Assembly: GCF_015687175.1 (NCBI RefSeq) | Contig: NZ_JADPQG010000006.1 | Location: 186,001-250,000 of the forward strand | DNA: 64,000 nt | From: Reinekea sp. G2M2-21 | Lineage (GTDB): Bacteria > Pseudomonadota > Gammaproteobacteria > Pseudomonadales > Natronospirillaceae | Direction of reading: 5' to 3' | In this document: positions 53,205 to 63,129 of the stretch, one piece after another | Position numbering within the stretch: position 1 is the first letter of the stretch | How the letters are laid out: each line of letters opens with the position of its first letter | The notes under the pieces: generated by a model | Told to the model about the DNA's origin: nothing | The model's input: only the letters and a program-made list of their open reading frames with translations | The model's database searches: none | Program-made: the position numbers and the translations under genes

Positions 53205-53331
53205 CATTATCTATACACTTTTAAAACTACATACATACAAAAACAGAATATCTATGCATTTCACTCATGATATGTATAGGTGCTATGCATATCAACCCCA
53301 ACATGTATAGATTATTGAGTTTTCTATACAT
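53205..53331. promoter_or_regulatory. Repeated CTATACAT/ATGTATAG sites upstream of fic
   Basis: Several copies of the same octamer or close variants occur in both orientations. The best pair is ATGTATAG (53303-53310) with CTATACAT (53324-53331), inverted with a 13-base spacer; others are TATGTATAGG (about 53274), ATCTATGCAT (about 53252) and ATCTATACAC (about 53209). The region is AT-rich and lies directly before the fic-hsdM-hsdS genes, so it is probably a promoter with regulator sites, possibly for the Fic winged helix. Confidence 0.5.
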
Positions 53332-53399
53332 TTCCCGACGTTCATGCTTATGCGACAAGCCTATCTGGTTGTTATGTCGATATTTTCGGGGAATCTCGA

Positions 53400-53441
53400 C
53401 CTATCGCGTCTGCACTCTTTCTTCGCTAGAAGCGCTCCTAC
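53400..53441. repeat. Partial 105-bp REP/BIME element (right end)
   Basis: ATCGCGTCTGCACTC...AGCGCTCCTAC matches the right 40 bp of the tandem elements at 47910 and 48036 with a few changes. It lies between the hsdR stop and fic promoter region. Confidence 0.7.
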
Positions 53442-53452
53442 CATCGTAGGGC

Positions 53453-56400
53453 TTAACTGGCTTCCCACAGGTGCTCTTTTAACTCGACGATCACTTGATC
53501 TAGCTGGTTATCAAGCACTTTGTTTAGCCGTTTGTAGCCACCGGCATCGGCGAACTCTTTATTCACAAAGGCTTCGTCTATCACGACTTCGTGGACGAGC
53601 TGCGCGGCGAGGCGGTCGAGCCATTTGCGTTGCGCTGGTGTCCATTTGTGCAGGGCGTAAATACCTTGCATGGCTTTTTTGACGCGGTCGCTGAAGTCGA
53701 TCAGCGGTTCGCCTAGTGCGGCTTGGCGTATATGGCCAATGATGCTGGCGGCAATTTCCTGGTTGGTTTGGTTACGCCAGGCGCTCTTTAGGTTGGCTTC
53801 GGAGTAGCCGTGGTTGTCGAGTAACAGTTTTATTTCTTTCAGTTGTTCACGGGTAAGCCCAGCGGGTTTGGTACACACCACTTTGATGGCGGCGTGTTGG
53901 TTGACTTGCTGTTTGACAAATTGGTTGAAGTCTTCGAGGAAGTCGCCCGGTTTTTTCTCGCCGATGCCGTAACCTTGCTCAATATTGATAAGCTTGTCTT
54001 CGCCCTGATAGATGTAGGGTTGTAACGCCGAACCGATAAGGTTTTTCACCTCTTCCAACTGGTTAATCAGGTTTTGGTGTTGGCCCAAAAAGGTACGCGC
54101 TTGCTGGGGGCCAAGCTCGTGTAGGTGTTTATGCAATTGGTTGGGCTCTACGCCCCAAAGCTCGTGCAGTTCATCGAGTTTGGTTTTAAGTTCGGGTTTG
54201 TCTTCGGCTTTTTTCTCGGCCTTGCGCAGCACCCGCATCACTTTTTGGCTGATTTGGTCGAGCACATCGTGCGCGTGGCTGGTGCCTTGTTGTGTGCCGG
54301 GCACATCAAAACTGGCGTCTTGCTGAATTTCATCCACTAACTGGGTAAGCGTGATGTTTGGGTCTTTCACCAGTGGCTTCATGGTATCGACCGCCTCTAG
54401 CGATTCATACAAGGCAACTGGGTCATGTATGTAGAAGACCGTTTTACCAATTTCATCGCAACGGCGGGTGGCGCGGCCTTTCATTTGCTCGTACAAGATG
54501 CGCGATTTTACGCGGCGCATGAACAATAAGTGCGTAATAGGCGGTACGTCGATGCCGGTGGTTAATAGATCGACAGTGATGGCAATGCGTGGGTTGGTTT
54601 CGTTTTTATAGCGTTTAATAGCATCGGGCACCTTATCCGTTTGGCCGGTAATGACGCGCACAATGTCTTGGTTGTAGTCTTCCTCATGCAGTGCTTTGAA
54701 TGCGGCGTCTAGCTCGTTTTTGAAGCGCTGGGCGTGGGCTTCGTTGACACAGAACACCATGCCTTTTTCTTCACCGCCAATATCAAAATGGTGGGCGAAT
54801 GCTTTGGCGACGACGGCATCGAATTCGGGCGTGATGACATTGCGGTTAAAGCTTTCGACATCGAAATTGAGTTCGTCTTCCAGCTCAGCGGTATCAACCT
54901 CGCCAGTTTGTACGTTGACGACATCGACCTGTTCGCCCTTTTTAAAACTGACGCCACCTTGGTTGAGTTCGGTTCGGTATTGGTAAGGTGGCTCGTGGTC
55001 TATTAGCCAATCATCCGCAACGGCTTCACGGTAACTGTAGGTGTAAACGGGTTTGCCGAAAATTTCCGTGGTGTGGGCGGCGGGTGTGGCGGTGAGGCCA
55101 ACTTTAAAGGCATCGAAGTAGTCGATTACGCGGCGATAGCTCGACATATATTGGGCGCTGTCTCGTATCAATGCTTCGCCCTCGCCCATGTCGGTATCGA
55201 GTGTGTAGCCGCGGTGCGCTTCGTCGACAATAATGCAGTCGTAGGTATCGATGGTGGGTTTGTTGTCGCTGTAAAACACGCGTTTTACCATGGCTTGCAC
55301 GGTGGCTACGTGTACTCGGGTTTCGGCTTCCGCGGCCATGTCGCCTAAGTCATTGATGTTGTAAATTTGCGTGAGGCTTTTTTCTTGTTCGAGTTTGGCT
55401 TCTTTGAAGCTATCGAACGCTTGATTCCCAAGAGAGGTGCGGTCAACCAAAAACAAAATGCGTTTAAAGCGTTCTGCTTTTAAAAACCGATAGATCAAAC
55501 CGATGATGGTACGCGTTTTACCGGTACCGGTCGCCATGGCAAGCAGTGCTTGGTTGCGCTCTTGTTCAAGGGCGGCTTCTACCGCTTGAATGGCTTTAAT
55601 TTGATAATCACGCAAGTCTAAATAACTGAAGCTTTCAGCTTTCAGTTTTTGCTCGGCGGCTTCTTTGCTGCGGGTCAGATTATCGAGAAGGCCTTTTGGT
55701 GAGTGGAAATCTTGCAAAGCCTTACGCAAATTACTTGGCTCGCGAACATCGCGAAACCAGATGCCTGACTTTTCTTTAAACTGCTTAACATAAGGCCTGC
55801 CATTGCACGCGTACACAAAGGGAATGTGATAGTGGCCACTGTCACCTTGAGGCCATGCGATGGTTCGGCCTTCTTCTGCCCATGCCATTTGGTAGTTTGG
55901 CTTGGCTTTAAAGGTTGCAGCATAGCGCTCGGCTTGAGGAATGGCCGAGCCAACGTCTTTAATTTCTTTTTTGGCCTCAACAACGGCAATCGGGATTAAC
56001 CCAGCGAACAAGACATAATCGGCAGGGCCGCTGCTGGTTGGCCATTCGGCGATGGCGATGTTTTTTCCTTTTTCTGGGCGGGAACCGTTTTTAAAGTTGA
56101 TGGTTTGGGTATCGGCTTGCCAACCGGCTTCGGTTAACTGCACGTCTATTAACAACCGGGTTTCCGCTTCACTTAAATGCAGTTGCTTGGTGGCTTGTTT
56201 GGTTTGCTGCTTAACATTGGCGAGTTGTTCCTTCTCGCGTTTTAGGCGTTCGGCTTCGATGGTGAGCGATTTTACTTTGGCTTCGAATTCCGCCTTGATT
56301 CTTGCTGTCTCAGCCTCTTGCTGTTGCAGTAATTGTTCATAAATCTCAGCGTCTTCGGCGAGCTTAGCTTTAAGTTGATTATGCTGTGCAGCTTCTTCTT

Positions 56401-56938
56401 TAATTAATTCTGCAAGCTCGCTACTTTGCTCTTGAGATTGTTCGTTATCTTGCAGCTTGGCTTTGAGTTGTTGAATTTGGTCTTCGAGTTCCTTTAAGCC
56501 CGCACTCGGGTCTGGCGGCAGAATAAACGGGCCTGCTTTAAAGTTTTTGGCGTTCTTACTGAAAGTTTGGTGGTACCAAATAGCAATGGCGCGCGCAGAT
56601 TTTAGGGCATCCATGGCTTGTTTAAAGGTTGTGGTGAATTGGTGATTGGCCACATTGCCTTCTTTGCGTAAAGCATGGAACAGCTGAAGAATGGTTTGGT
56701 CAATATCTAACCGGCTTCGTAAGCGGTTCAATAGATCGAGCTGGTTTTCACGCTCTCCTTTCAGTAAACCAACTTGGCTGGCGATGTCTTGCGCCACGGC
56801 TTCACCAAACTGGCGCACTTTCATTAGGCTGGCGTTGGGGTCTATGGCAAAGATTTTCTCGGCATTATGCGTGAGCTGAAAGAAGATAGGGTCGTGCTCT
56901 TTGAGAAACTCAAAATTACTCACTAGCTCGTTTGTCAT
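53453..56938 (-). CDS. hsdR: Type I restriction endonuclease subunit HsdR
   Basis: A 1161-residue motor and nuclease. An N-terminal DUF4145-like helical domain (about 1-130) and a coiled coil (about 150-250) precede the HSDR_N nuclease core (ADYVLF..GLIPIAVVEAKK; Asp and Glu-x-Lys catalytic set near 300-325). The SF2 translocase has Walker A ATGTGKT, the DEAH-type box VDEAH and the 'GRATRRC' motif VI, followed by a C-terminal helical domain for HsdM contact. It cuts DNA lacking the HsdM mark after translocation. It is first in the operon, with AGGGTG before its ATG. Confidence 0.95.
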   Translation of the reverse strand: MTNELVSNFEFLKEHDPIFFQLTHNAEKIFAIDPNASLMKVRQFGEAVAQDIASQVGLLKGERENQLDLLNRLRSRLDIDQTILQLFHALRKEGNVANHQFTTTFKQAMDALKSARAIAIWYHQTFSKNAKNFKAGPFILPPDPSAGLKELEDQIQQLKAKLQDNEQSQEQSSELAELIKEEAAQHNQLKAKLAEDAEIYEQLLQQQEAETARIKAEFEAKVKSLTIEAERLKREKEQLANVKQQTKQATKQLHLSEAETRLLIDVQLTEAGWQADTQTINFKNGSRPEKGKNIAIAEWPTSSGPADYVLFAGLIPIAVVEAKKEIKDVGSAIPQAERYAATFKAKPNYQMAWAEEGRTIAWPQGDSGHYHIPFVYACNGRPYVKQFKEKSGIWFRDVREPSNLRKALQDFHSPKGLLDNLTRSKEAAEQKLKAESFSYLDLRDYQIKAIQAVEAALEQERNQALLAMATGTGKTRTIIGLIYRFLKAERFKRILFLVDRTSLGNQAFDSFKEAKLEQEKSLTQIYNINDLGDMAAEAETRVHVATVQAMVKRVFYSDNKPTIDTYDCIIVDEAHRGYTLDTDMGEGEALIRDSAQYMSSYRRVIDYFDAFKVGLTATPAAHTTEIFGKPVYTYSYREAVADDWLIDHEPPYQYRTELNQGGVSFKKGEQVDVVNVQTGEVDTAELEDELNFDVESFNRNVITPEFDAVVAKAFAHHFDIGGEEKGMVFCVNEAHAQRFKNELDAAFKALHEEDYNQDIVRVITGQTDKVPDAIKRYKNETNPRIAITVDLLTTGIDVPPITHLLFMRRVKSRILYEQMKGRATRRCDEIGKTVFYIHDPVALYESLEAVDTMKPLVKDPNITLTQLVDEIQQDASFDVPGTQQGTSHAHDVLDQISQKVMRVLRKAEKKAEDKPELKTKLDELHELWGVEPNQLHKHLHELGPQQARTFLGQHQNLINQLEEVKNLIGSALQPYIYQGEDKLINIEQGYGIGEKKPGDFLEDFNQFVKQQVNQHAAIKVVCTKPAGLTREQLKEIKLLLDNHGYSEANLKSAWRNQTNQEIAASIIGHIRQAALGEPLIDFSDRVKKAMQGIYALHKWTPAQRKWLDRLAAQLVHEVVIDEAFVNKEFADAGGYKRLNKVLDNQLDQVIVELKEHLWEAS

Positions 56939-57460
56939 TGGCTTACACCCTAGCAGCTCTTAAATTTGGCAAGCTGGCAATATAACACTGGACGAGGGTT
57001 AGCCAATAGACCTGATATTTAACCAGTGAATTGATTCGACATAGCTGAGTTTGGCAGCGAACCACTACGGAATGCTTAGTCGTTGAGTTCTCGAATTGGG
57101 ATGTCTTCAAATATTCAAGAAGGAATGGGCAGGAAGCAGAATGATAAGTTGCCGATGTTGCCAAACTGTGGGTAGGGTATCTTTGGCGACACCCAAGTGG
57201 TGAGCAACGTCGAGGGCGGTGACCCAAGGTTCGGTGGTCATGATTTTGGCACCTGGCAAAGTAACTAGAGTCGTTTAGAATCGTTTGCAGTCTACCCAAA
57301 TAAACCTTAAATCACTATGCCAATTTGACAATTGCTTTCGGGTTTTAAAAAAACCGGCCAACTCCAAACTACCGGGGCTTTTGTCGGGAAGCCAGTCTAT
57401 TAGCCTATAGCATGAATAGCGACTTCTCTTGAGAGCCATAAAAACCATAACCAGGGTCGA
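56939..57460. other. Region upstream of hsdR with an HTH gene remnant
   Basis: 520 bp containing the hsdR promoter region and a short excisionase-like remnant (57107-57241). Nothing else coding was found. Confidence 0.6.
57107..57241 (-). pseudogene. Remnant of a MerR/excisionase-like HTH protein
   Basis: A 44-codon frame starting MTTEPWVTALDVAHHLGVAK closely resembles the N-terminus of the small helix-turn-helix proteins that often precede type I RM operons. After KDTL the expected YRWI...PAHKVGRLWKF continuation is lost and the frame ends early, so the gene is truncated or frameshifted. It lies 169 bp upstream of hsdR on the same strand and may once have regulated it. Confidence 0.6.
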
Positions 57461-58126
57461 TCAGTGTTTATTCTTGTTTTGAAGCCTATCTAAAAGGGCC
57501 ATGCTCAAGTTGTCTGGCTCGCTTTGCTTTGCTTTCTTGTTGGCGAGGCTCGTATAGGCCGTAAGCAGGTCCTCGGGTAGTTCAAACTCCTCGGGGATAT
57601 ACGGGAATACGTCGTATTTGAATTGATGCTCTTGTAACCAACTCGCTTTTTGGACGAGCGGCCAGTCCAGTAGATGAAATGCGCGGACAAGCCGTGCACT
57701 TAAGTGGTCGACAAGTTCCAGCCGGTAGCCACCGGAGTCGTCTATCGTTTCCAGAACCAGATTAAGTCGCTCGAAGGCTTGCATAAGCCATGTGAACTGC
57801 TGTTCGTTGGTTAATGGGCTATCGGAGGCATCCAAATGCTCAAATGCGAGTTCGAACAGGGTAAGGGCTTCATCAAAATACAGCCCTACTTTGTGCCATA
57901 AATGCCGGGTATGCAGCAGTTCCTTTTTGGGTAGGGCTTGGGTGAGCAGTTTTTTAAAATCGTTCGGCTTACCGCTGCTTAACAGCAGTTTTACTTGCCA
58001 TTGCTTTTTCAGGCTTTTATCGGCGGCAATGTTCTGCACCAACCACTGCGCAACTTGCTCAGGTGGTTGCTGTTGAAAGTAGGCCAATAATTGTTCATTG
58101 AAGCTGGGCTTAGCGTTGTTGCTCAT
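57461..58126 (-). CDS. All-helical protein of unknown function (possibly DUF6880-like)
   Basis: A 221-residue soluble protein rich in Leu, Gln and charged residues with helical patterns throughout ('SLKKQWQVKLLLSSGKPNDF', 'LWHKVGLYFDEALTLFELAF'). The 'KKQWQVKLLL..GK..DFKKLLTQALPKK' segment recalls DUF6880/SWIM-associated proteins, from memory only. No catalytic motif. It is upstream of the RM operon on the same strand but separated by 520 bp, so probably an independent unit. Confidence 0.65.
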   Translation of the reverse strand: MSNNAKPSFNEQLLAYFQQQPPEQVAQWLVQNIAADKSLKKQWQVKLLLSSGKPNDFKKLLTQALPKKELLHTRHLWHKVGLYFDEALTLFELAFEHLDASDSPLTNEQQFTWLMQAFERLNLVLETIDDSGGYRLELVDHLSARLVRAFHLLDWPLVQKASWLQEHQFKYDVFPYIPEEFELPEDLLTAYTSLANKKAKQSEPDNLSMALLDRLQNKNKH

Positions 58127-58301
58127 TGGTCTCTATTACACTTGGGTTAAACGTGCAGTAGTGTAACGAAGTTGGGCGTTCAGGTCGCCTAAGCAGGCAA
58201 TTTACGTGGATGAGTATGCGGGTGTTGTACGGCTGTCGGGCCCAACGGCCATGGGCTGGCCGCTGGACCAGCCCACATAAGCCTCAACTTACAGTGTTGA
58301 A

Positions 58302-58487
58302 TCAGTCAATTTCATCCGGCTCAACGCCCGTAAATTGAGTGGTCAACGTCAACTGAGTGCGCGTTTCAACGGCCTCGCCTCTGGTTTGCTCTGCGGCTTT
58401 CAATACAATTTCGCCGTCCTCGGCAAAGCTGTTCACAGATAACAAGCTGATGAAAGCAACGAATGTGCATGAGATTAACTTAGTCAT
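58302..58487 (-). CDS. Small secreted protein, unknown function
   Basis: About 61 residues from the ATG at 58487 (AAGGGA upstream). The N-terminal signal peptide MTKLISCTFVAFISLLSVNS ends near FAEDG, leaving a 40-residue acidic, Thr-rich periplasmic peptide. No family recognised. A real but minor gene is plausible because of the good signal peptide and ribosome site. Confidence 0.55.
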   Translation of the reverse strand: MTKLISCTFVAFISLLSVNSFAEDGEIVLKAAEQTRGEAVETRTQLTLTTQFTGVEPDEID

Positions 58488-59511
<1,024 letters not shown>

Positions 59512-62500
59512 ATGACTATACTCATAAACTTCCGAAATCAGCTTGCAAGAGTGGTCGTAGTGGCCTCTACACTCTGTGCTGGCACTGTATTCGCAGGCAC
59601 CGGTGGATTTGCCTCCCTGAATGGCGGCACCACGGGCGGGGCGGGTGGCCAAGTCGTCTACGCCACCAGCGGGACAGAAATCCACGCTGCTATCTGTAAC
59701 AGAGCTAGTAACGACACGCCGATCATCATTCACGTCGCAGGCACGATTAATCACGGTAATACCTTCAAGCAAACTGGCAGCTGTAATACCGCAGATGGTG
59801 TAATCGAGCTGAAGGACATCAATAACGTATCGATCATTGGTGTAGGCTCAGGCGTATTGTTCGATGAACTGGGCATTCATATACGCAACTCCAGCAACAT
59901 CATCCTGCAAAACCTACACGTACGTAACGTAAAGAAATCAGGCTCCCCGACTTCAAATGGTGGTGACGCCATCGGTATGGAGTCGGACGTGTCTAACGTT
60001 TGGGTGGATCACGTCACATTGGAAGCGCAAGGCGGTGAAAGCGATGGCTATGACGCTCTGTTCGATATGAAAGCAGGCACAAAATATGTCACGCTGTCTT
60101 ATAGTATCTTACGCAACTCAGGCCGAGGCGGCTTGGTTGGTTCCAGCGATAGTGATACCAACAACGGACCGGTCACATTCCATCACAATTTGTACCAAAA
60201 CATCGATTCTCGATTGCCTCTATTGCGCGGTGCGACAGCGCATGCGTACAACAATTTTTATGAAGGTATAAACAAGTCTGGGATGAACCCTCGCATCGGC
60301 GGCCAAATCAAAGCTGAACACAATGTGTTTAAGGATTCCAAAGACCCTATCGGTACGTTCTACACCAATGACATGGGGTACTGGGATCTCAACGGCAACA
60401 TTTTTGACAACGTTACTTGGACGGAAGAAGGTGATAAAAACCATCCGGCCGGTCCCGACCCTGTTTCCACCACTTACGTCACCATTCCTTATTCTTACAC
60501 GCTCGACGCTGCAAATTGTGTTCGCGACATCGTTTTAGCTACTGCCGGTGCGAACAAAGGTTTGGCTGTTTCTGATGGCAGCTGTTCACCTGACTCTGGG
60601 GGCGATAATGGTGGCGATAGCGGTTCGGACAATGGTGGCAACACAGGAAAGGTTGTCATCGAAGCAGGCACTAACTTCTCTATCGGTGCTGGTTCGGATG
60701 GCAGCTCCAAGGGTAGTGGAACGAGCTATGGCAACGTTCGTGACGGAAACACCAACACTTATTGGTCGCCTTCCGGTAGCACGGGAACAATTTCGATCAA
60801 AGGATTATCCAGCTCTATAAACGCTGTTCGTATCATCGAAGCCGCAGGCAGTGAAGGTACTAATGCGGCATGGACACTGGTTAATGCGGACAATGGCAAC
60901 ACGCTCGCAGCAGGCAATGCGTTACCGAGCTATATCGTGTTCGAGGATACGTCACTTACGAAAATCAGTTTCGTGATGACTTCGGCCAACGGGACGCCAA
61001 GAATTGCTGAATTCGAAACCTATCACGCCACCCTCGGTGACAATGGCTCGGACTCTGGAGGTGACAACGGTTCGGACCACGGTGGCGATAATGGTTCCGA
61101 CAACGGCTCAGACTCTGGCAATGACAGTGGTTCTTCCACAGGTGTTGTAACCGCTGGTGAAAACTTCTCACTTTCTGCAGATTCTGACGGCAGCTCCAAA
61201 GGCAACGGTACCAGTTACAGTAATGTACGAGATGGGAACCTAACTACTTACTGGTCTCCTTCAGGCACAACCGGCCGCATTTCAGTGAAAGGGTTGTCTT
61301 CAACAATCAATGCTGTTCGCATTATCGAACTAGCCGGCTCTGAAGGTACTATTACCAGCTGGAAGATTACAAACCACGACAACGGTGAGGAAATCGCCAG
61401 TGGCTCAACCCTTAACGGCTATATCGTATTTGATGCCATTTCGCCAAGTAAATTGAACTTGGAAATTCTGTCAGCCACAGGTACTCCGCGCATCGCTGAA
61501 TTTGAAACCCATAACGCAACTCTGGGCAATACAGATGACAACGGTTCAGGCAATGGCGGTGGTTCAGGCGGAGATGATAACGACGGAGGCATAAACTACC
61601 CAGATGCTGCATGCGCCGAACTCATTAACAACGACAACATCAACTGGCGCGAGTCGTCTTTACAATCTGATCAGGAAATTGTGAAATGCCTGTCTGAATC
61701 CTTAGGAACGCCTGTTGGTTATGGAGAGAACACAACAGGTGGCTATGACCCTTATGGTTCCAGCAATCTGGTCGTTATTACTAACGACAAACCGGAAGAT
61801 CAGATCCTTGCGGCCATATCCTCCTCCGATTTCAATTGGATTGTTTTCGATAAAGAGGATTTTAAAAACGAAACGCCGGTGATGATGTATCGCCCGTATT
61901 GTACAGATTCAAACCTTCGTTCTGCGTTAGGCGCTGATGAGCAAACGTGTCGTAACCCATACGCCTGGTGTTCAGAAAATGACGTGTCGTCATCGGATTG
62001 CTTAGAAACATTCTTCAACGACAAACTGAATGATAAGAGCTTGCCGGTTCGCAACTATTTGATCGACAGCAACACCACAATTGATGGTCGGGGAGCGAAC
62101 GCTACCTTCACGTTCAATGGATTTAAAATTGGATCGGATGCTAGTGGGGCCCCGACTCACACGTCAGAAAATGTCATTATCACCAACAATAAGTTTGTCG
62201 GTGTCGGCCATGTGGAAGATCATAACTTGGATCCGGATATGATTCGCTCTACTGGTGCATCACACGACATATGGATTCATCAGAACACTTTTGATACCAC
62301 AGGTGACTCTGCTTACGACGTTAAAGTTGGGGCGTACGACATTACCGTATCCTTCAATAAATTGGTGAATGTAAAACGCGCTGCGTTGCATGGCTCCAGT
62401 GACAGCCGAGAAATCAATTCTCAGATCACAACAACGGTTCACAACAATTTGTATGTGACCACCGACGAACACTTCGGCGATTCCAGTTATAACACTATGC

Positions 62501-62988
62501 GCCGTGTACCTCTGTTACGCCGTGGTCAAACACATTTACTCAACAATGTATTCTATGGCTATCGGAAAGACCTCATGAGCCTTAGAGTCGGTGCAAAAGC
62601 ATTGCTTGAGGAAAACCTGTTTATGAATCCTGTGGACAACTCCAAAGAAGACGACCTGAGCGATTGGCAAAGAGAGCTCTTTGCAGACGCTGTTACCGAT
62701 GGCGCGTTGGAAGTGAAAAACAGTTATGTATACGAGTCCGGTGAAAATTGCTCCGCAACGGGTACGAATGCTTCGTTGGATGTGGTAAACGGCAGTGTGC
62801 CAAATATGATGAACGACTATAACGGTACATCGCAAAGCTCGATCAATTCGAACCGTCTATCTGCTGGAAACGACTTAAGAAATTATGTCCTCGCCACCGC
62901 TGGTAAAGGTGCATTGACACCTTGGGTTAGCACTTACAGCCCAGGCAAAAGTCACATCCTGTCGGCCGCTCCAAGTAGTTGTCAGTAA
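59512..62988 (+). CDS. Secreted pectate lyase with two PL1 catalytic domains
   Basis: About 1158 residues from the ATG at 59512 (AAGGA seven bases upstream). A signal peptide ends in VFA (about residue 28). Catalytic domain 1 (about 29-345) is a PL1 beta-helix with WVDHVTL, 'TFHHNLYQN' and RLPLLR. A Gly/Asp/Ser linker leads to two similar jelly-roll domains (about 379-506 and 543-669; both have NVRDGN.. TYWSPSG, and TPRIAEFET). A second linker precedes catalytic domain 2 (about 693-1158), also PL1-like, with LDPDMIRSTGASHDIWIHQN, 'TVHNNLY' and RVPLLRR. It should cleave polygalacturonate by beta-elimination outside the cell. A KdgR-like site lies upstream and a terminator follows. Confidence 0.92.
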   Translation: MTILINFRNQLARVVVVASTLCAGTVFAGTGGFASLNGGTTGGAGGQVVYATSGTEIHAAICNRASNDTPIIIHVAGTINHGNTFKQTGSCNTADGVIELKDINNVSIIGVGSGVLFDELGIHIRNSSNIILQNLHVRNVKKSGSPTSNGGDAIGMESDVSNVWVDHVTLEAQGGESDGYDALFDMKAGTKYVTLSYSILRNSGRGGLVGSSDSDTNNGPVTFHHNLYQNIDSRLPLLRGATAHAYNNFYEGINKSGMNPRIGGQIKAEHNVFKDSKDPIGTFYTNDMGYWDLNGNIFDNVTWTEEGDKNHPAGPDPVSTTYVTIPYSYTLDAANCVRDIVLATAGANKGLAVSDGSCSPDSGGDNGGDSGSDNGGNTGKVVIEAGTNFSIGAGSDGSSKGSGTSYGNVRDGNTNTYWSPSGSTGTISIKGLSSSINAVRIIEAAGSEGTNAAWTLVNADNGNTLAAGNALPSYIVFEDTSLTKISFVMTSANGTPRIAEFETYHATLGDNGSDSGGDNGSDHGGDNGSDNGSDSGNDSGSSTGVVTAGENFSLSADSDGSSKGNGTSYSNVRDGNLTTYWSPSGTTGRISVKGLSSTINAVRIIELAGSEGTITSWKITNHDNGEEIASGSTLNGYIVFDAISPSKLNLEILSATGTPRIAEFETHNATLGNTDDNGSGNGGGSGGDDNDGGINYPDAACAELINNDNINWRESSLQSDQEIVKCLSESLGTPVGYGENTTGGYDPYGSSNLVVITNDKPEDQILAAISSSDFNWIVFDKEDFKNETPVMMYRPYCTDSNLRSALGADEQTCRNPYAWCSENDVSSSDCLETFFNDKLNDKSLPVRNYLIDSNTTIDGRGANATFTFNGFKIGSDASGAPTHTSENVIITNNKFVGVGHVEDHNLDPDMIRSTGASHDIWIHQNTFDTTGDSAYDVKVGAYDITVSFNKLVNVKRAALHGSSDSREINSQITTTVHNNLYVTTDEHFGDSSYNTMRRVPLLRRGQTHLLNNVFYGYRKDLMSLRVGAKALLEENLFMNPVDNSKEDDLSDWQRELFADAVTDGALEVKNSYVYESGENCSATGTNASLDVVNGSVPNMMNDYNGTSQSSINSNRLSAGNDLRNYVLATAGKGALTPWVSTYSPGKSHILSAAPSSCQ

Positions 62989-63001
62989 GGGTGTTACTGC
63001 C

Positions 63002-63043
63002 CCAAGCGTTCTTTGACTGATCCAAGGAACGCTTGGTTTAATC
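63002..63043 (+). terminator. Terminator after the double pectate lyase
   Basis: CCAAGCGTTC and GAACGCTTGG form a perfect 10-bp stem with a 15-base loop, followed by TTTAATC. The short T run suggests partial read-through to the next lyase. Confidence 0.7.
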
Positions 63044-63129
63044 TCACTCACAGACGCCTCATCGAACCAAAATGCAATTACAAAAAAACGGTGACCGTTC
63101 TGTGGTTAACCTCAGTTCAAGGAGTCGCC

